52,157 nucleotides of DNA from positions 1 to 52,157 of the forward strand of contig MBPM02000239.1 in the NCBI GenBank assembly GCA_001695595.3, read 5' to 3'. Of the stretch, positions 11,047 through 23,518 are shown piece after piece. Within the stretch, counting starts at the first letter, position 1. The number at the start of each line of letters is the position of its first letter. This DNA comes from Plasmopara viticola (taxonomy: Eukaryota; Oomycota; Peronosporomycetes; Peronosporales; Peronosporaceae). The notes beneath the pieces are model-generated. The model saw only the letters and a list, made by a program, of their open reading frames with translations. It ran no database searches and was not told the DNA's origin. Made by a program: the position numbers and the translations under genes.

Positions 11047-11815
11047 CGCTTCGTTGTGGCTCTAATGCGTCTAAGCTCGTCTAGAATTGAAAACAGAACG
11101 TATCGATTGCCGTACATCATCCCAGGACTTGAAAACTGGAATACACGCTTTGCTGTGGCTCGATTGCGTCTGTGCACGTCTAGAATGATAGAAAGAACGT
11201 ATGGATGGCTGTTTATCATCTCAGCACTTTAATAGAGCGAAAATACGCTTTGTTGTTGCTGTATTACTCTCGCGTCCGCCTAGAATGATAGACAGGACGT
11301 TTGTATGGCCGTACATCATCCCAGCACTTAACAATCGCGAATATACGCTTTGTTGTGACTCTTTGGCGTCTGCTCACGACTAGAAAGATAGAAAGGACGT
11401 ATCTGTTGCCTTATATCATCTCAGTACTTCATAAGAGCGAATATACGTTTAGTTGTGACTCTATTGCGTCGGCGCACGTCTAGAACCATACAAAAGGAGC
11501 GTATGTATGGCTGTACATCATCTCAGCAATTCAAAAAAGCGAAGATACGCTTTGTATTTGCTCTTTTGCTTTAACGTACGCCTAAAATGATAGAAACGAC
11601 GTATGTATGGCTGTACATCATCTCATCACTTTACAAGAGCGAAGATACGTTTAGTTATGACTCAATTGCGTCTTCGCACGTCGAGAATTATACATAGGAT
11701 ATATGTATGGCTGTACATCATCTCAGCACTTCGAAAGGCGAAGCTACGCTTTGTTGTTGCTCTATTGCTTTGCGTACGCCTAGAATGATAGAAAAGACGT
11801 ATGTATGGTCGTACA

Positions 11816-12516
11816 TCATCCCAGCACTTCAAAAGAGCGAATATACATTATGTTGTGGCGCTATTGCGTCTGTGCACGTCTAGAATGATAGAAAGGACGT
11901 ATTTATGTCCGTACATCATCTCTGCACTTCGAAAGAGCGATTATACGCTTTGTTATTGCTCCATTGCGTCTGCGCTCGTCAAGAGAGACAAAAAGGACGT
12001 ATGTATGGCCGTACATCATCTCAGCATAGGATTAGTTGTTGCTTTATTGCATCTGTGCACGTCTAGAATGATAGAAAAAACATATCTATTGCCTTATAGC
12101 ATCCCAGCACTTCAAAAGAGCGAATATACGTTTGGTTGTGGCTATATTGCGTCTGCGCACGTCTTTAACAATAGAATGGCCGTACATCGTCTTAGCACAT
12201 TAATCGAGCGAATATACGCTTTGTTATTGCTGAATCGTCTTCTGCGTACGTTTATTATAAAAGAAAGGACGTGTGTAGGGCCGTTCATCATCTCAGCACT
12301 TCAGAAGAGTGAAGATACGCTTTATTTTGGCTCTAATGCGTCATCGCACGTTTAAATTGACTGGAAGGACGTATTTATGGCTGTACATCATCTCCGCACA
12401 TCAAAAGAGCGAAGATACGTTTTGTAGCTGCTCTATTGCTTTTGCGTATGCCTAGAATGATAGAAAAGACGTATCTATGGCCGTACATCATCCCAGCACT
12501 TCACAATAGCGAATAT
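11816..12516 (+). repeat. Nested ~0.7-kb duplication, copy b (in unit 2)
   Basis: Equivalent of 7821-8520. It has the cgtcaagagagacaaaaagg variant at about 11977, like copy b of unit 1. The a/b variants segregate by position within the unit. This orders the events: the 0.7-kb duplication came first and the 4-kb duplication later. Confidence 0.87.
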
Positions 12517-12628
12517 ACGCTTTTTTGTGACTCTACTACGTCTGCTTCAGCTAGAATAACAGAAAGGACCGTACATCATCTCAGCACTTCAAAAGAGTTA
12601 AGATACGCTTGTTGTTGCTCGGTTGCTT

Positions 12629-12761
12629 CTGCGTACGTCTAAATTGATAGAAAGGACGAATGTATGGTTATCCATCATCTCAGCACTTTAAGTCTGAGCG
12701 TATATATGCTTAGTTGTTGATCGATTGCGTCTGCGCACGTCTCAAATAATAGAAAGGACGT
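12629..12761 (+). repeat. ~133-bp segment present only in unit 2
   Basis: Ordinary monomer sequence (ctgcgtacgtctaaattgat, then cagcactttaagtctgagcg, then tcgattgcgtctgcgcacgt) whose counterpart is absent at 8633 in unit 1. Confidence 0.8.
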
Positions 12762-13060
12762 ATGTATGGCTGTACATCATATCAGCACTTTAAAAGAGCG
12801 AACATACGTTTTGTAGTCGCTCTATTGCTGTTGCGTACGCCTAGAATAAGAGAAAAGATATGTATGGCCGTACATCATCCCAGCACCTTACAAGAGCGAA
12901 TATACACATTGCTGTGGCTCGATTGCGTTCACGTATATCTAGAATAGTAGAAAGGACGTATGTATGGCCGTACATCATCTCTGCACTTCACGAGAGCGAA
13001 TATACGCTTTGTTGTGGCTCTATTGCTTTTACGCACGTCCAAAATGATTAAAAGGACCAA

Positions 13061-13074
13061 TGTACGGCCGTACA
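13061..13074. repeat. Perfect 14-bp palindrome TGTACGGCCGTACA
   Basis: Second occurrence of the perfect GGCC-centred palindrome, in the 4-kb copy 2, 4128 bp from the first. Confidence 0.85.
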
Positions 13075-14330
13075 TCATCTGAGCACTTCAAAAGAGCAGA
13101 ATTTCATTTAGCTGTGACATTATTGCGTCTGCGCGCGTCTAGAATTATAGAAAAGACGTATATATGGCCGTACATTATCTCAGCACTTCAAAAGAGCGAA
13201 GCTACGTTTTGTTGTCTCTCTATTGCTTTTGCGTATGCCTAGAATGAGAGAAAAGACGTATGTATAGCCGTATATCATCCCAGCACTTCACAAGAGCGAA
13301 TATACACATTGTTGTGGCTCTTTTGCGTCTGCGCACGTCTAGAAAGATAGAAAGGACGTATCGATGGCCGTACATTTCCCAGCACTTCAAAAGAGCGAAT
13401 ATGCGTTTAGTTGTGACTTTATTGCGTTCGCGTATGTCTAGAATGCTAAAAAGGATGTATAAATGGTCATTCCTCCTCTCAGCCATTCACAAGAGCGAAT
13501 ATACGCTCAGTTGTTGCTCTATTGCGTCTGTGCACGTCTAGAATGATAGAAAGAACGTTTCTATTGCCATACATCATCTCAGCACTTTAAAAGAGCGAAT
13601 ATGCGCTCTGTTGTGGCTCTATTGCGTCTGTGCACGTCTAGAATGCTAGTAAAGACGGAGTAATGGCCTTACATCATCTCAGCATTTCACAAGAGCGAAT
13701 ATACGCTTTGTTGTGGCTCTATTGCGTCTGCGTATGTCTAGAACGATAGAAAAGACGTATATATGGTCATACGTCCTCTTGGCACTTCACAAGAGCGAAT
13801 ATACGCTTAGATGTGGCTCTATTGCGTCATTGCACGTCTATAAAGTTAGATAGACGTATGTATGGTTATACGTCCTCTCAGCCCTTCACAAGAGCAAATT
13901 TACGCTTAGTTGTGGCCCTTTTGCGTCTGTGCACGTTTAGAAATATAAAAGGACGTATATATGGCCGTACATCATCTCAGCACTTCAAAAGAGCCAATAT
14001 ACGCTTTGTTGTGGCTCTATTGCGTCTGGGCACCTCAAGAAAGAGCGAAAAGAGGTATCCATGGCTGTACGTCATGTCAGCATTTCACAAGAGCAAATAT
14101 ACGCTTTGTTGTGGCTCTATTGCGTCTGCGTACGTCTAGAATGATAGAAAGGACGTATGTACGGCTGTGCATTATCTCAGTACTTCAAAAGAGCAAACAT
14201 ACGCTTAGTTTTGGCTTCATTGCGTATGCGCACATCTAGAATGATAGAACGGACGTATCTATGACCGCACATCATCTCAGCACTTCACATAAGCAAATAT
14301 AGGCTCAGTTGTTGCTCTTTTGCGTCTGCG

Positions 14331-15560
14331 CACGTCTAGAAAGATAGAAAGGACGTATCGATGGGTGTACATTTTCCCAGCACTTCAAAAGAGTGAAAAT
14401 GCGTTAGTTGTGATTCTATTGCGTTCGCGTATGTCTAGAATGATGAAAAGGACGTATGTATGGTCATACCTCCTCTCAGCCATTCACAAGAGCGAATATA
14501 CGCTCAGTTGCTGCTCTATTGCGTCTGTGCACGTCTAGAATGATAAAAAGAATGTGTCTATCGACATACATCATCTCAGCACTTCAAAAAAGCGAATATG
14601 CGCTTTGTTGTGGCTCTATTGCGTTCACGTATGTCTAGAATGATAAAAAGGACATATGTATGGCCGTAAATCATCTCAGCACTTCACAAGAGCGAATATA
14701 CGCTTACATGTGGCTCTATTGCGTCATCGCACGTCTATAAAGGTAGAAAGATTATGTATGGTCATACGTCCTCTCAGCCCTTCACAAGAGCTAACTTAAG
14801 CTTAGTTGTGGCTTTTTTGCGTCTGTGCACGTTTAAAAATATGAAAGGACGTATATATGGCCGTACATTTCTCAGCACTTCAAAAGAACGAATAACGCTT
14901 TGTTGTGGCTCTATTGCGTCTCTGCACGTTCAGAAAGATAAAAAGGATGTATCGATGGCCGTACATCATCCTAGCACTTCAAAATAGCGAATACACGCTT
15001 TACGCGCTTTGTTGTTGCTCTATTGGGTGTGCGCACGTTTAGAAAGATAGAAAGGACATATCTGTTGCCGCATATCATCCCAGCACTTCAAAAGAGCGTA
15101 TATACGTTTAATTGTGACTCTATGCGTCTGGGCCCATCTAGAATGATAGAAACGACACATGGATGGCTGTACATCATCTCAGCACTTCAAAAAAGCGAAG
15201 ATACGCTTTGTTCTTGCTCTATTGCGTTCGCGCATGTCGAGAATGATGACATAACGTTTATATGGCCGTACATCATCTCTGCACTTCACAAGAGCGGATA
15301 TACGCTTTGTTGTGGCTTTATTGCATTATCGCACGTCTATAATGATAGAATAGACGTATGTATGTTCATACGTCCTCTCAGCCATTCACAAGAGCGAATA
15401 TACCAAAGCGTTTCGCCCTATTGCGTTATCGTATGTCTAGAATGAGAAAAAGGACATAAGTATGGCCGTACATTATCGCAGCACTTCACAAGAGCGAAAA
15501 TACGCTTGATTGTTGCTCTATTGCGTCATCGCACGTCTATAAAGAAAGATAGGACGTATG
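14331..15560 (+). repeat. Older ~1-kb (10-monomer) repeat right of the 4-kb units
   Basis: From cacgtctaga at 14331 the sequence parallels 13334 onward at an offset of about 997 bp. Shared words include ggacgtatcgatgg, catacctcctctcagccatt (13467 has cattcctcctctcagccatt), cgtctataaag and gtcatacgtcctctcagccc. Similarity is clear but lower than between the 4-kb units, and indels are common (for example ttatgtatggtcatacgtcc near 14752). A further partial echo of the cgtctataaag / catacgtcctctc block lies at 15533-15590. Confidence 0.75.
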
Positions 15561-17940
15561 TATGGTCATACGTCCTCTCCGCCCTTCACAAGAGCGAATA
15601 TACGCTTAGTTGTGGCTCTTTTGCGTCTGTGCACCTTTAGAATGATAGAAAGGACGTATGTATGGCCGTACATCATCTCAGTACTTCACAAGAGCGAATA
15701 TATGCCTCTATTGCGTCTGGGCATGTCAAGAATAATAAAAAGGACGTATGTATAATCGTACATCTTCCGAGCACTTCCCACGAGCGGAAACACGCGTTGT
15801 TGTGGCTTTATTGCGTCTGCACACGTTTGAAATGATAGAAAGGATGTATGTATGACCTAACATCATCTCTCTTCACAAGAGCTACGATACGCTTTGTTGT
15901 GACCCTATTGCGTCTGCGCACTTCTAGAATTATAGAACGGACGTATCTATCGCCGTACATCAACCCAGCCCTTCACAAGAGCGACTACCCGCTTAGTTGT
16001 GACCCTATTGCGTCTGCGCACATCTAGAATGATTGAAAGGACGTATGAATGGCCGTAATTCATCTCAGCAGTTGTCAAGAGCGAGTGTACGCTTTGTGTT
16101 TGCTTTGTTGCGTCTGTGCACGTCTAAAATGGTAGAAAGAAAGAATCTATAGTCGTATATCATCTCAACACTTGACAAGAGCGTATATACGCTCAGTTGT
16201 GATCCAATTGCGTCTGCGCACGTCTGGAATGAAAGATCGGACATATCTATGGCCGTACATCATCCAGCACTTCACAAGAGCAAATATAAACCTAGTTGTG
16301 GATCTTATGCGTCTGCGCACGTCTAGAATGATAAATGGACGTATCTATGACCGTAAATCTTCACAGCACTTCATGAGAGCGAATATACGCTGGTTGTGGC
16401 TCTAATTTGTCTGCACACGTTCAGAAAGATAGAAAGGACGTATCTATGGCCGTATATCATCTCAGCACTTCACAAGAGCGACGATACGCTTGTTGTGACC
16501 CTATTTCGTCTGCGCACGTTTAGAATGATAAAAATGATGTATCTATGGCCGTATATCATCTCAGCACTTCACAAGAGCAACCATACGCTTAGTTCTGGCT
16601 CTATTGCGTCTGCGCACGTCTCGAATGATGGAATGGACGTATCTATGGACGTATATTATCCCAGCACTTCACTAGAGCGACTATGCGCTTAGTTGTGGTT
16701 TCTATGCGTCTGCGCAAGTCTAGAATGATAGAACGGACGTATCTATGGCCGTATATCTTCACAGCACTTCATGAGAGCGAATATACGCTTTGTTGTTGCT
16801 CTAATGCGTCTGCAAACGTCTACAATGATAGAAAGGACGTATGAATGGCCGTATATCATCTCAGCACTTCACAAGAGCGACTATACGCTTAGTTGTGGCT
16901 CTGTTGTGTCTGCGCACATCTAGAATGATAGAAAGTACGTATCTTTGGCCGTACATCATTCCAGCACATTACAAGAGTGACTCTACGCTTAGTTTTGACC
17001 CTATTGCTTCTGCGCACTTCTAGAATGATAGAAAGGACGTATCTATGGCCGTATAGCTTCACAGTACTTCACGAGAGATAATGTACGCTTTGTTGTTGCT
17101 CTATTGCGTCTGCGCACGTCTAGAATGATAGAATGGACGTATCCAAGGTCGTATATCTTCACAGTACTTCACAAGAGCGACTATACGCTTAGTTTTGACC
17201 CTATTTCTTCTGCGCACTTCTAGAATGATAAAAAAGACGTATATGTGCCCGTATAGCTTCACAGCACTTCACGAGAGATAATATACGCTTTGTGTTGCTC
17301 TATTGCGTCTGCGCAAGTCTAGAATTATAGAAAGGACGTATCTATGGCCGTATACCAACTTAGCACTTTACAACTGCGACTATACACTTAATTGTGGATC
17401 TTTTGCGTCTGTGCACGTCTAGAATCAAAGAAAGGACGTAATCAAGGCCGTATATCTTCACAGCACTTCACAAGAGTGACTATACGCTTAGTTTTGACCC
17501 TATTATTTCTGCGCATAAGAATGATAGAAAGGACGTATCTATGCCCGTATATCTTCACAGCACTTCACGAGAGCGAATATACCCTTTAAGTTGCTTTATT
17601 GCGTCTGCACACGTCTAGAATTATAGAAAGGACGTATCTATGGCCGGATATCATCTCAGCTCTTTACAAGTGCGACTTTACACTTAGTTGTTGATCTATT
17701 GCGTCTGCGCACGTCTAGAATGATGGAAAGGACGTATCTATGGTCGTACATTATTTCAGAACTTCCCAAGATTTAATATACGCTTTGTTGTGGATCTATT
17801 GCGTTTCCGCACGTCTGCAATGATAGAAAAGACGTTTCTATGGCCGTATATCATCTCAGCACTTCACAAAAGCGGCTATAGTCTTAGTTGTGCATCTATT
17901 GCGTCTGGGAACGTCTTGTAGGATAAAAAGAAGGAATTTT

Positions 17941-17975
17941 AGGTCGTACATCTTCAGAGTGCGCACGTTTAAAAT
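17941..17975 (+). repeat. Truncated monomer (internal deletion ~46 bp)
   Basis: catcttcagag at 17949-17959 joins directly to tgcgcacgtttaaaatgata. The distance between the gcgcacg-type words on either side is about 54 bp rather than 100. The rest of a normal monomer between cagcacttc and gcgtc is missing. Confidence 0.75.
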
Positions 17976-20879
17976 GATAGAAAGGACGTATCAATGGCCA
18001 TTCATTATCTCAAAATATCACAAGAGCGACGATACGCTTATTTATGGATCTATTGCATCTGCGCATGTCTAGAATTATATGACGTATCCAAGGCTATATA
18101 TCTTCACAGCACGTCACGAGAGCGAAAAAACGCATTGTTGATGCTATATTTCGTCTGTGCACGTCTGGAATGATAGAAAGGACGTATCTTTGGCCGTATA
18201 ACATCCCAGCAATTCACAAGGGCGTCGATACGCTTAGTTGTGACCCTATCGCGTCTGCGCACTTCTAGAATGATAGAAAAGACGTATCGATGGCCGTATA
18301 TCATCCTAGCACTTCACAAGAGCGAATATACGCTTTCTTGTTGCTCTATTGCGTCTGCGCACGTTATAAAGGATAGAAAAGACGTATCTATGGCCGTGTA
18401 ACATCTCATCACTTCACAAGAGCGACTATACGCTTACTCGTTCTCTGTTGCGTCTGCGAATCTCTAGAATGATACAAAGGCCGTAGCTATGGCCGCTATC
18501 ATCTCAGCACTTTACAAGAGCGACTATACGCTTAGATGTTAAACTATTGCGTCTGCGCGTGTCTAGAATTATAGAAAGGACGTGTCCAAGGCCGTATATC
18601 TTCACATCACTTCACGAGAGCGAATATACGCTTTGTTGTAGATCTTTTTCGTCTTGCGCAAGTCTAGAATGAAAGAAAGGACTTATTCAAGACCGTATAT
18701 CATCCCAGCACTTCCCAAAAGCGACGATACGCTTAGTTGTGACCCTTTTGCGTCTGGGCACTTCTAGAATGAAAGAAAGGACGTATCGATGGCCGTACAT
18801 CTTCACAGCACTTCACAAGAGCGAACACACGCTTTGTTGTTGCTCTATTGCGTCTGCCTATATCTAGAAAGATAGAAAGGACGTATCTATGGCCGGTTAT
18901 CATCCTAGCGCTTCATAAGAGCGGCTATACGCTAAGTGTGGATCTATCGCGTCTGCGCACGTCTACAATAATATAAAGGAAGTGTCGAAGACCGTATTTC
19001 ATCTCATCACTTCAAAAGAGCGAATATACGCTTGTTGTGGAGCTAATTCGTCTGCGCACGTCTGAAATGATAGAAAAGACGTATCTTTCGCCGTACATCA
19101 TCTCAGCACTTTACGAGAGCGACTATACGCTTAGTTGTGGATCTAATGCGTCTGCACACGTATAGAATGATAGAAAGGACGTATCTAAGCCCGTATATCT
19201 TCACAGCACTTCCCAAGAGCGAATATACACATTGTTACTGCTTTATTGCGTCTGCGCACGTCTAGAATGATAGCAAGGACGTATCTATGGCCTTACATCA
19301 TTCCAGCATATCATGAGAGCGACCATACGCTCAGTTTCGGCTCTGTTGCGTCTGCGCACGCCTAGAACGAAAGAAGGGACGTATCAAGGGCCGCATATCA
19401 ACTCAAAACTTCACAAGAGCGAATATACGCTTAGTTGTGACCCTATATCGTCTGCGCACTTCTAAAATGAAAGAAAGGACGTATCTATGGCCGCAAATCT
19501 TCACAGCACGTCACGAGAGCGAATATGCGCTTTGTTGCTCTATTGCATCTACGGTTGTCTAGAATGATAGAAAGGACGTATCTATGGCCTTATATCATCC
19601 CAGCACTCCACAAGAGCGACTGTCCGCTTTGTTGTTGCTCTATTGCGTCTGCGCATATCTAGAAAGATAGAAACGAAGTATCTAAGGCTGTATATTTTCA
19701 CAGCACTTTACGAGAGCGAATATACGCTTTGGTGTTGCTCTATTGCGTCTGCGCACGTCTAGAAAGATAGAAAAGAAGTATCTAAGGCTGTATATTTTTA
19801 CAGCACTTCACAAGAGCGACTATACGCTTTGTTGTGACCCTTATGCGTCCGCGCACATCTAGAATGCCAGAAAGGACGTATGTAAATCCGTACATCTTCC
19901 GAGCAATTCACACGAGCGAATATATTTTTTGCTGTGGATCTATCGTGTATTCGCACGTTTAAAGTGATAAAAAGGACGAATCTATGGCCGTATAACATCT
20001 CATCACCTCACAAGTGCGACTATACGCTTACGTGTGCCTCTGTTGCGTCTGCAAACCTTTAGAATGATAGAGAGGACGTAGAAATGGCCGCTATCATCTC
20101 AGCACTTCACAAGAGCGACTACACGCTTAGTTGTGGATCTATTGCGTCTGCGTACTTCTTGAATGATAGAAAGGAAGTATCAAAGGCCGTATATCTTGAT
20201 AGCACTTCACAAGAGCGAATATACGCTTTGTTGTTGCTCTGTTGCGTATTTGCGCGTCTAGAATGATAGAAAGGACGTATCTATGGCCGTATATCTTCAC
20301 AGCACTTCCCAAGAGCGACTATATGCTTGTTTTGGCTCGATTGTATCTTCACACGTCTAGATAGGCATAACATAAGTATCCATGGCCGTATATCATCTCA
20401 GCACTTCACAAGAGCGACTATACACTTTGTTGTGAATCTAATGCGTCTTCTCAAGTCTAGAATTAAGGAGTATGTAAGGCCATTTATCTTTCCAGCACTT
20501 CAAAGAGCGAAAATACGCTTTGTTGTCGCTTTATTGCGTCTGCGCACGTCTAGAATGATAATAAGGACGTGTCTGTAGCCGTATATCATCTCATCTCTTC
20601 AAAAGAGCGAATATACGCTTAGTTGTGGATCTATTGCGTCTGCCCACGTCTGGAATGATAGAAAGGAAGTATTTAAGGCCGTATATCTTCTTAGCACTTC
20701 ACGAGAGCGAATATACGCTTTGTTGTTGGTTTATTGCGTCTGCGCACGTCTAGAAAGAAAAAAAGGACGTATCTATGGCCGTGTATCTTCACAGCACTTC
20801 ACAAAGCAAATATACGCTTGGTGGTGGTTTTATTGCGTCTGCACACGTCTAAAAAGATAGAAAAGACGTATGCATGGCC

Positions 20880-20950
20880 GTGTATCATCCCAGCACTTCA
20901 CGAGAGCGAAAATACACTTCACAACACTTCACAAGAATGGTTTAAAGGAC
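20880..20950 (+). repeat. Rearranged monomer
   Basis: The words cagcacttcacgagagcga, aaatacacttcacaacactt and cacaagaatggtttaaagga follow each other. The cacttcac word is present three times and the usual gcttagttgtggctctattgcgtc segment is absent. The spacing between successive gacgta words is about 83 bp. This looks like a deletion combined with a short local duplication. Confidence 0.7.
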
Positions 20951-21910
20951 GTATCTTTGGCCGTATATCATCCCAGCACTTCACAAGAGTGACTATACGC
21001 TTTGTTGCAACTCTTTTGCGTTTGCGCACTTTAGAAAGATAGAAAGGACGTATCTAATGCCGTATATCATCTCAGCACTTCACGAGAGATAGTATGCGCC
21101 TTGTTCTGACCTTTTGCGTCTACCCACGTCTAGAATGATAGAAAAAACGTATCTATGACCGTATATCTTTCTAGCACTTCACAAGAGCGAAAATATACGC
21201 TTAGTTGTGACCCTATTGCGTCCGCGCACGTCTAGAACGATAAAAAGAACATAGCTATGGCCGAAAACCATCCCAGCACTTAATGTGCGCGAATATACAC
21301 TTGTTGTGGCTCTATTGCGTCTGCGCACGTCCAGAATGATAGAAAGGACGTAGCTATGGTAGTAGGTCATCCCAGCACTTCACAAGAGCGACTATACGCT
21401 TAGTTGTGAATCTATCGCGTCTGCGCCCGTCTAGAATGAAAGAAAGGAAGTATCAAAGGCCGTATATCTTTCGAGCACTTCACAAGAGCGAATATACGCT
21501 TAGTTGTGACCCTATCGCGTCTGCGCACGTCGAGAATGATAAAAAGGAAGTATCAAAGGCCGTATATCTTCACAGCACTTCACACGAGCGAATATACGCT
21601 TTGTGTTGCTCTACGCGTCTACGCACGTCTAGAATGATAGAAAGGACATATCTATGACGGTATATCATCCCATCACTTCACAAGAGCGACAATACGCTAA
21701 GTTGTGGCTCTATTGCGTCTGCGCAAGTCTAGAATGATAGAAAGGACGGATCTTTGGCCGTAGATCATCCAGCACTTCACAAGAGTGACTATACGCTTTG
21801 TTGTAACCCTTTTGCGTTTGCGCACTTTAGAAAGATATAAAGGACGTATCTAATGCCGTATATCATCTCAGCACTTCACAAGAGCGAATATACGCTTTGT
21901 GTTGCTCTAG

Positions 21911-22309
21911 TGCGTGTACGCACGTCTAGACTGACAGAAAAATGTATGTAAAGCCGAAAATCTTCCGTGCACTTCACAAGACAATATATATGTTTTCTTG
22001 TGGCTCTTTTGCGTCTTCGCACGTCTAGAAAGATAGAAATGACGTATCTATTGCCGTATATCATCTCAGCACTTCACAAGAGCGACAATACACTTAGTTG
22101 TGGCTCTATTGCGTGTACGCACGTCTAGACTGACAGAAAAAAACGTATGTAAAGCCGAAAATCTTCCGAGTATTTCACAAGACAATCTATATCTTTTCTT
22201 GTGGCTCTATTGCGTCTGCGCACGTCTAGAAAGATAGAAAGGACGTATCTATTGCCGTATATCATCTCAGCACTTCACAAGAGCGACTATACGCTCAGTT
22301 GTGGATCTA
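21911..22309 (+). repeat. ~199-bp dimer, two copies
   Basis: The unusual words gtgtacgcacgtctagactg, acagaaaaa and gtaaagccgaaaatcttccg occur at 21911 and again at 22110. The following normal monomer (agaaagatagaaa, attgccgtatatcatctcag) is repeated too. The copies differ by a few bases and a ~2-base length change in the A-run. Confidence 0.82.
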
Positions 22310-22720
22310 TTGCGTCTGCCCACCTCTAGAAAGATAGAAAGAAAGTATCTAAGCCGTAAGTTTTTCCATCACTTCACGAGAGCGTATATACGCTTGTTCT
22401 GGATCTATTGCGTCTGCGCACTTCTAGAATGATAGAAAGAACGTATCTATGGTCGTACATCATTTCAGCACTTCCCAAAAGCGAATATACGAATTGTTTT
22501 GACTCTATTGCGTCTGCCAACTTCAAGAACATCAGAAAGGACGCATCTATGGTCGTACATTATTTCAGAACTTCCCATGAGCAAATATACGCTTAGTTTT
22601 GGATCTATTGCGTCTGCGAACGTCTTAAATGATAGAAGGAACGTATTTATGACCATATATCATTTCCGCACTTCACGAGAGCGAAGTTTACGCTTAGTTA
22701 TTGTTCTATTGCGTCTGCGC

Positions 22721-23120
22721 ACGTCGAAATTTTAAGAAAGGAAGTATCTTAGGCTGTATATCTTCACAGTACTTCACGATATCTAATATACGCTTTGTTG
22801 TTTCTCTATTGCGTCTGTGAACGTCTAGAATGGAAGAAAGGACGTATCTATGGCCGTATATCTCCACAGCACTTTACAAAAGCGAATATACCCTTTGTTG
22901 TTGCTCTATTGCGCCTGCGCACGTCGAAAATTTAAGAAAGGAAGTATCTTAGGCTGTATATCTTCACAGTACTTCACGATATCTAATATACGCTTTGTTG
23001 TTTCTCTATTGCGTCTGTGAACGTCTAGAATGGAAAAAAGAACGTATCTATGGCCGTATATCTCCACAGCACTTTACAAAAGCGAATATACCCTTTGTTG
23101 TTGCTCTATTGCGTCTGCGC
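22721..23120 (+). repeat. 200-bp dimer, two copies
   Basis: acgtcgaaat at 22721 and acgtcgaaaa at 22921 start two nearly identical 200-bp stretches. Both contain ttaagaaaggaagtatctta, cacgatatctaatatacgct and gtctagaatgga. At 23121 the next monomer has acgtctaaaatgatag and the series ends. Confidence 0.88.
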
Positions 23121-23216
23121 ACGTCTAAAATGATAGAAAGGAAGTGTCTAAGGCTGTATATTTTCACAGCACTTTACGAGAGCGAATATACGCTTTAGTG
23201 TTGCTCTATTGCGTCT

Positions 23217-23410
23217 GCGCACGTCTAGAAAGATAGAAATGAAGTATCTAGGGCTGTATATTTTTACAGCACTTCACAAGAGCGACTATACGCTTTGTTG
23301 TGACCCTATCACGTCTGCGGACGTCGTGGAGGTAGAAATGAATTATCAAAGGCCGTACATCTTCACATCACTTCACACGAGCGAATATACGCTTTGTGTT
23401 GCTCTATTGC
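23217..23410 (+). repeat. Dispersed duplicate, left member
   Basis: An unusual pair of monomers (agggctgtatatttttacag, gcggacgtcgtggaggtaga, aatgaattatcaaaggccgt) recurs about 9.3 kb away at 32557-32740. This is the clearest long-distance copy I see between separate blocks. Confidence 0.82.
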
Positions 23411-23518
23411 GTCAACGCATGTCTAGAATGATAGAAAGGACGTATCTATGGCTGTATATCATCTCAGCACTTCACAAGAGCGACTATACGCTTAGTTGTG
23501 ACCCTATTGCGTCTGCGC

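Larger units (their letters stand above)
10286..14342 (+). repeat. ~4.0-kb higher-order unit, copy 2
   Basis: Head-to-tail copy of 6290-10285. It begins at ctctattgcgtctgcgcacg (about 10290), matching about 6294. It retains the ~133-bp segment lost from copy 1 and ends in a tgcgtctgcgcacgtctaga context near 14340. Beyond this the two flanks diverge: copy 1 is followed by aatatagaaaagacgtatgt, copy 2 by aagatagaaaggacgtatcg. Confidence 0.93.
15561..21910 (+). repeat. Monomeric satellite, block C left half
   Basis: About 63 plus-strand monomers of the tatggccgtatatcttcaca / catctcagcacttc types. They vary around attgcgtctgcgcacgtcta and agagcgactatacgcttagt. No long multimer period is evident by eye, though neighbouring monomers such as 19660-19760 share gaagtatctaaggctgtata. 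Several monomers are truncated (entries at 17941 and 20880). I see no gene. Confidence 0.85.

Noticed and set aside
11801..12355. 184-codon plus-strand open frame (and similar ones at 7910-8431, 6538-6978, 10534-10974)
   Set aside because: These recur at the 4-kb and 1.47-kb duplication spacings because the DNA is duplicated. They change frame and length with single-base indels between copies, so there is no sign of coding constraint.
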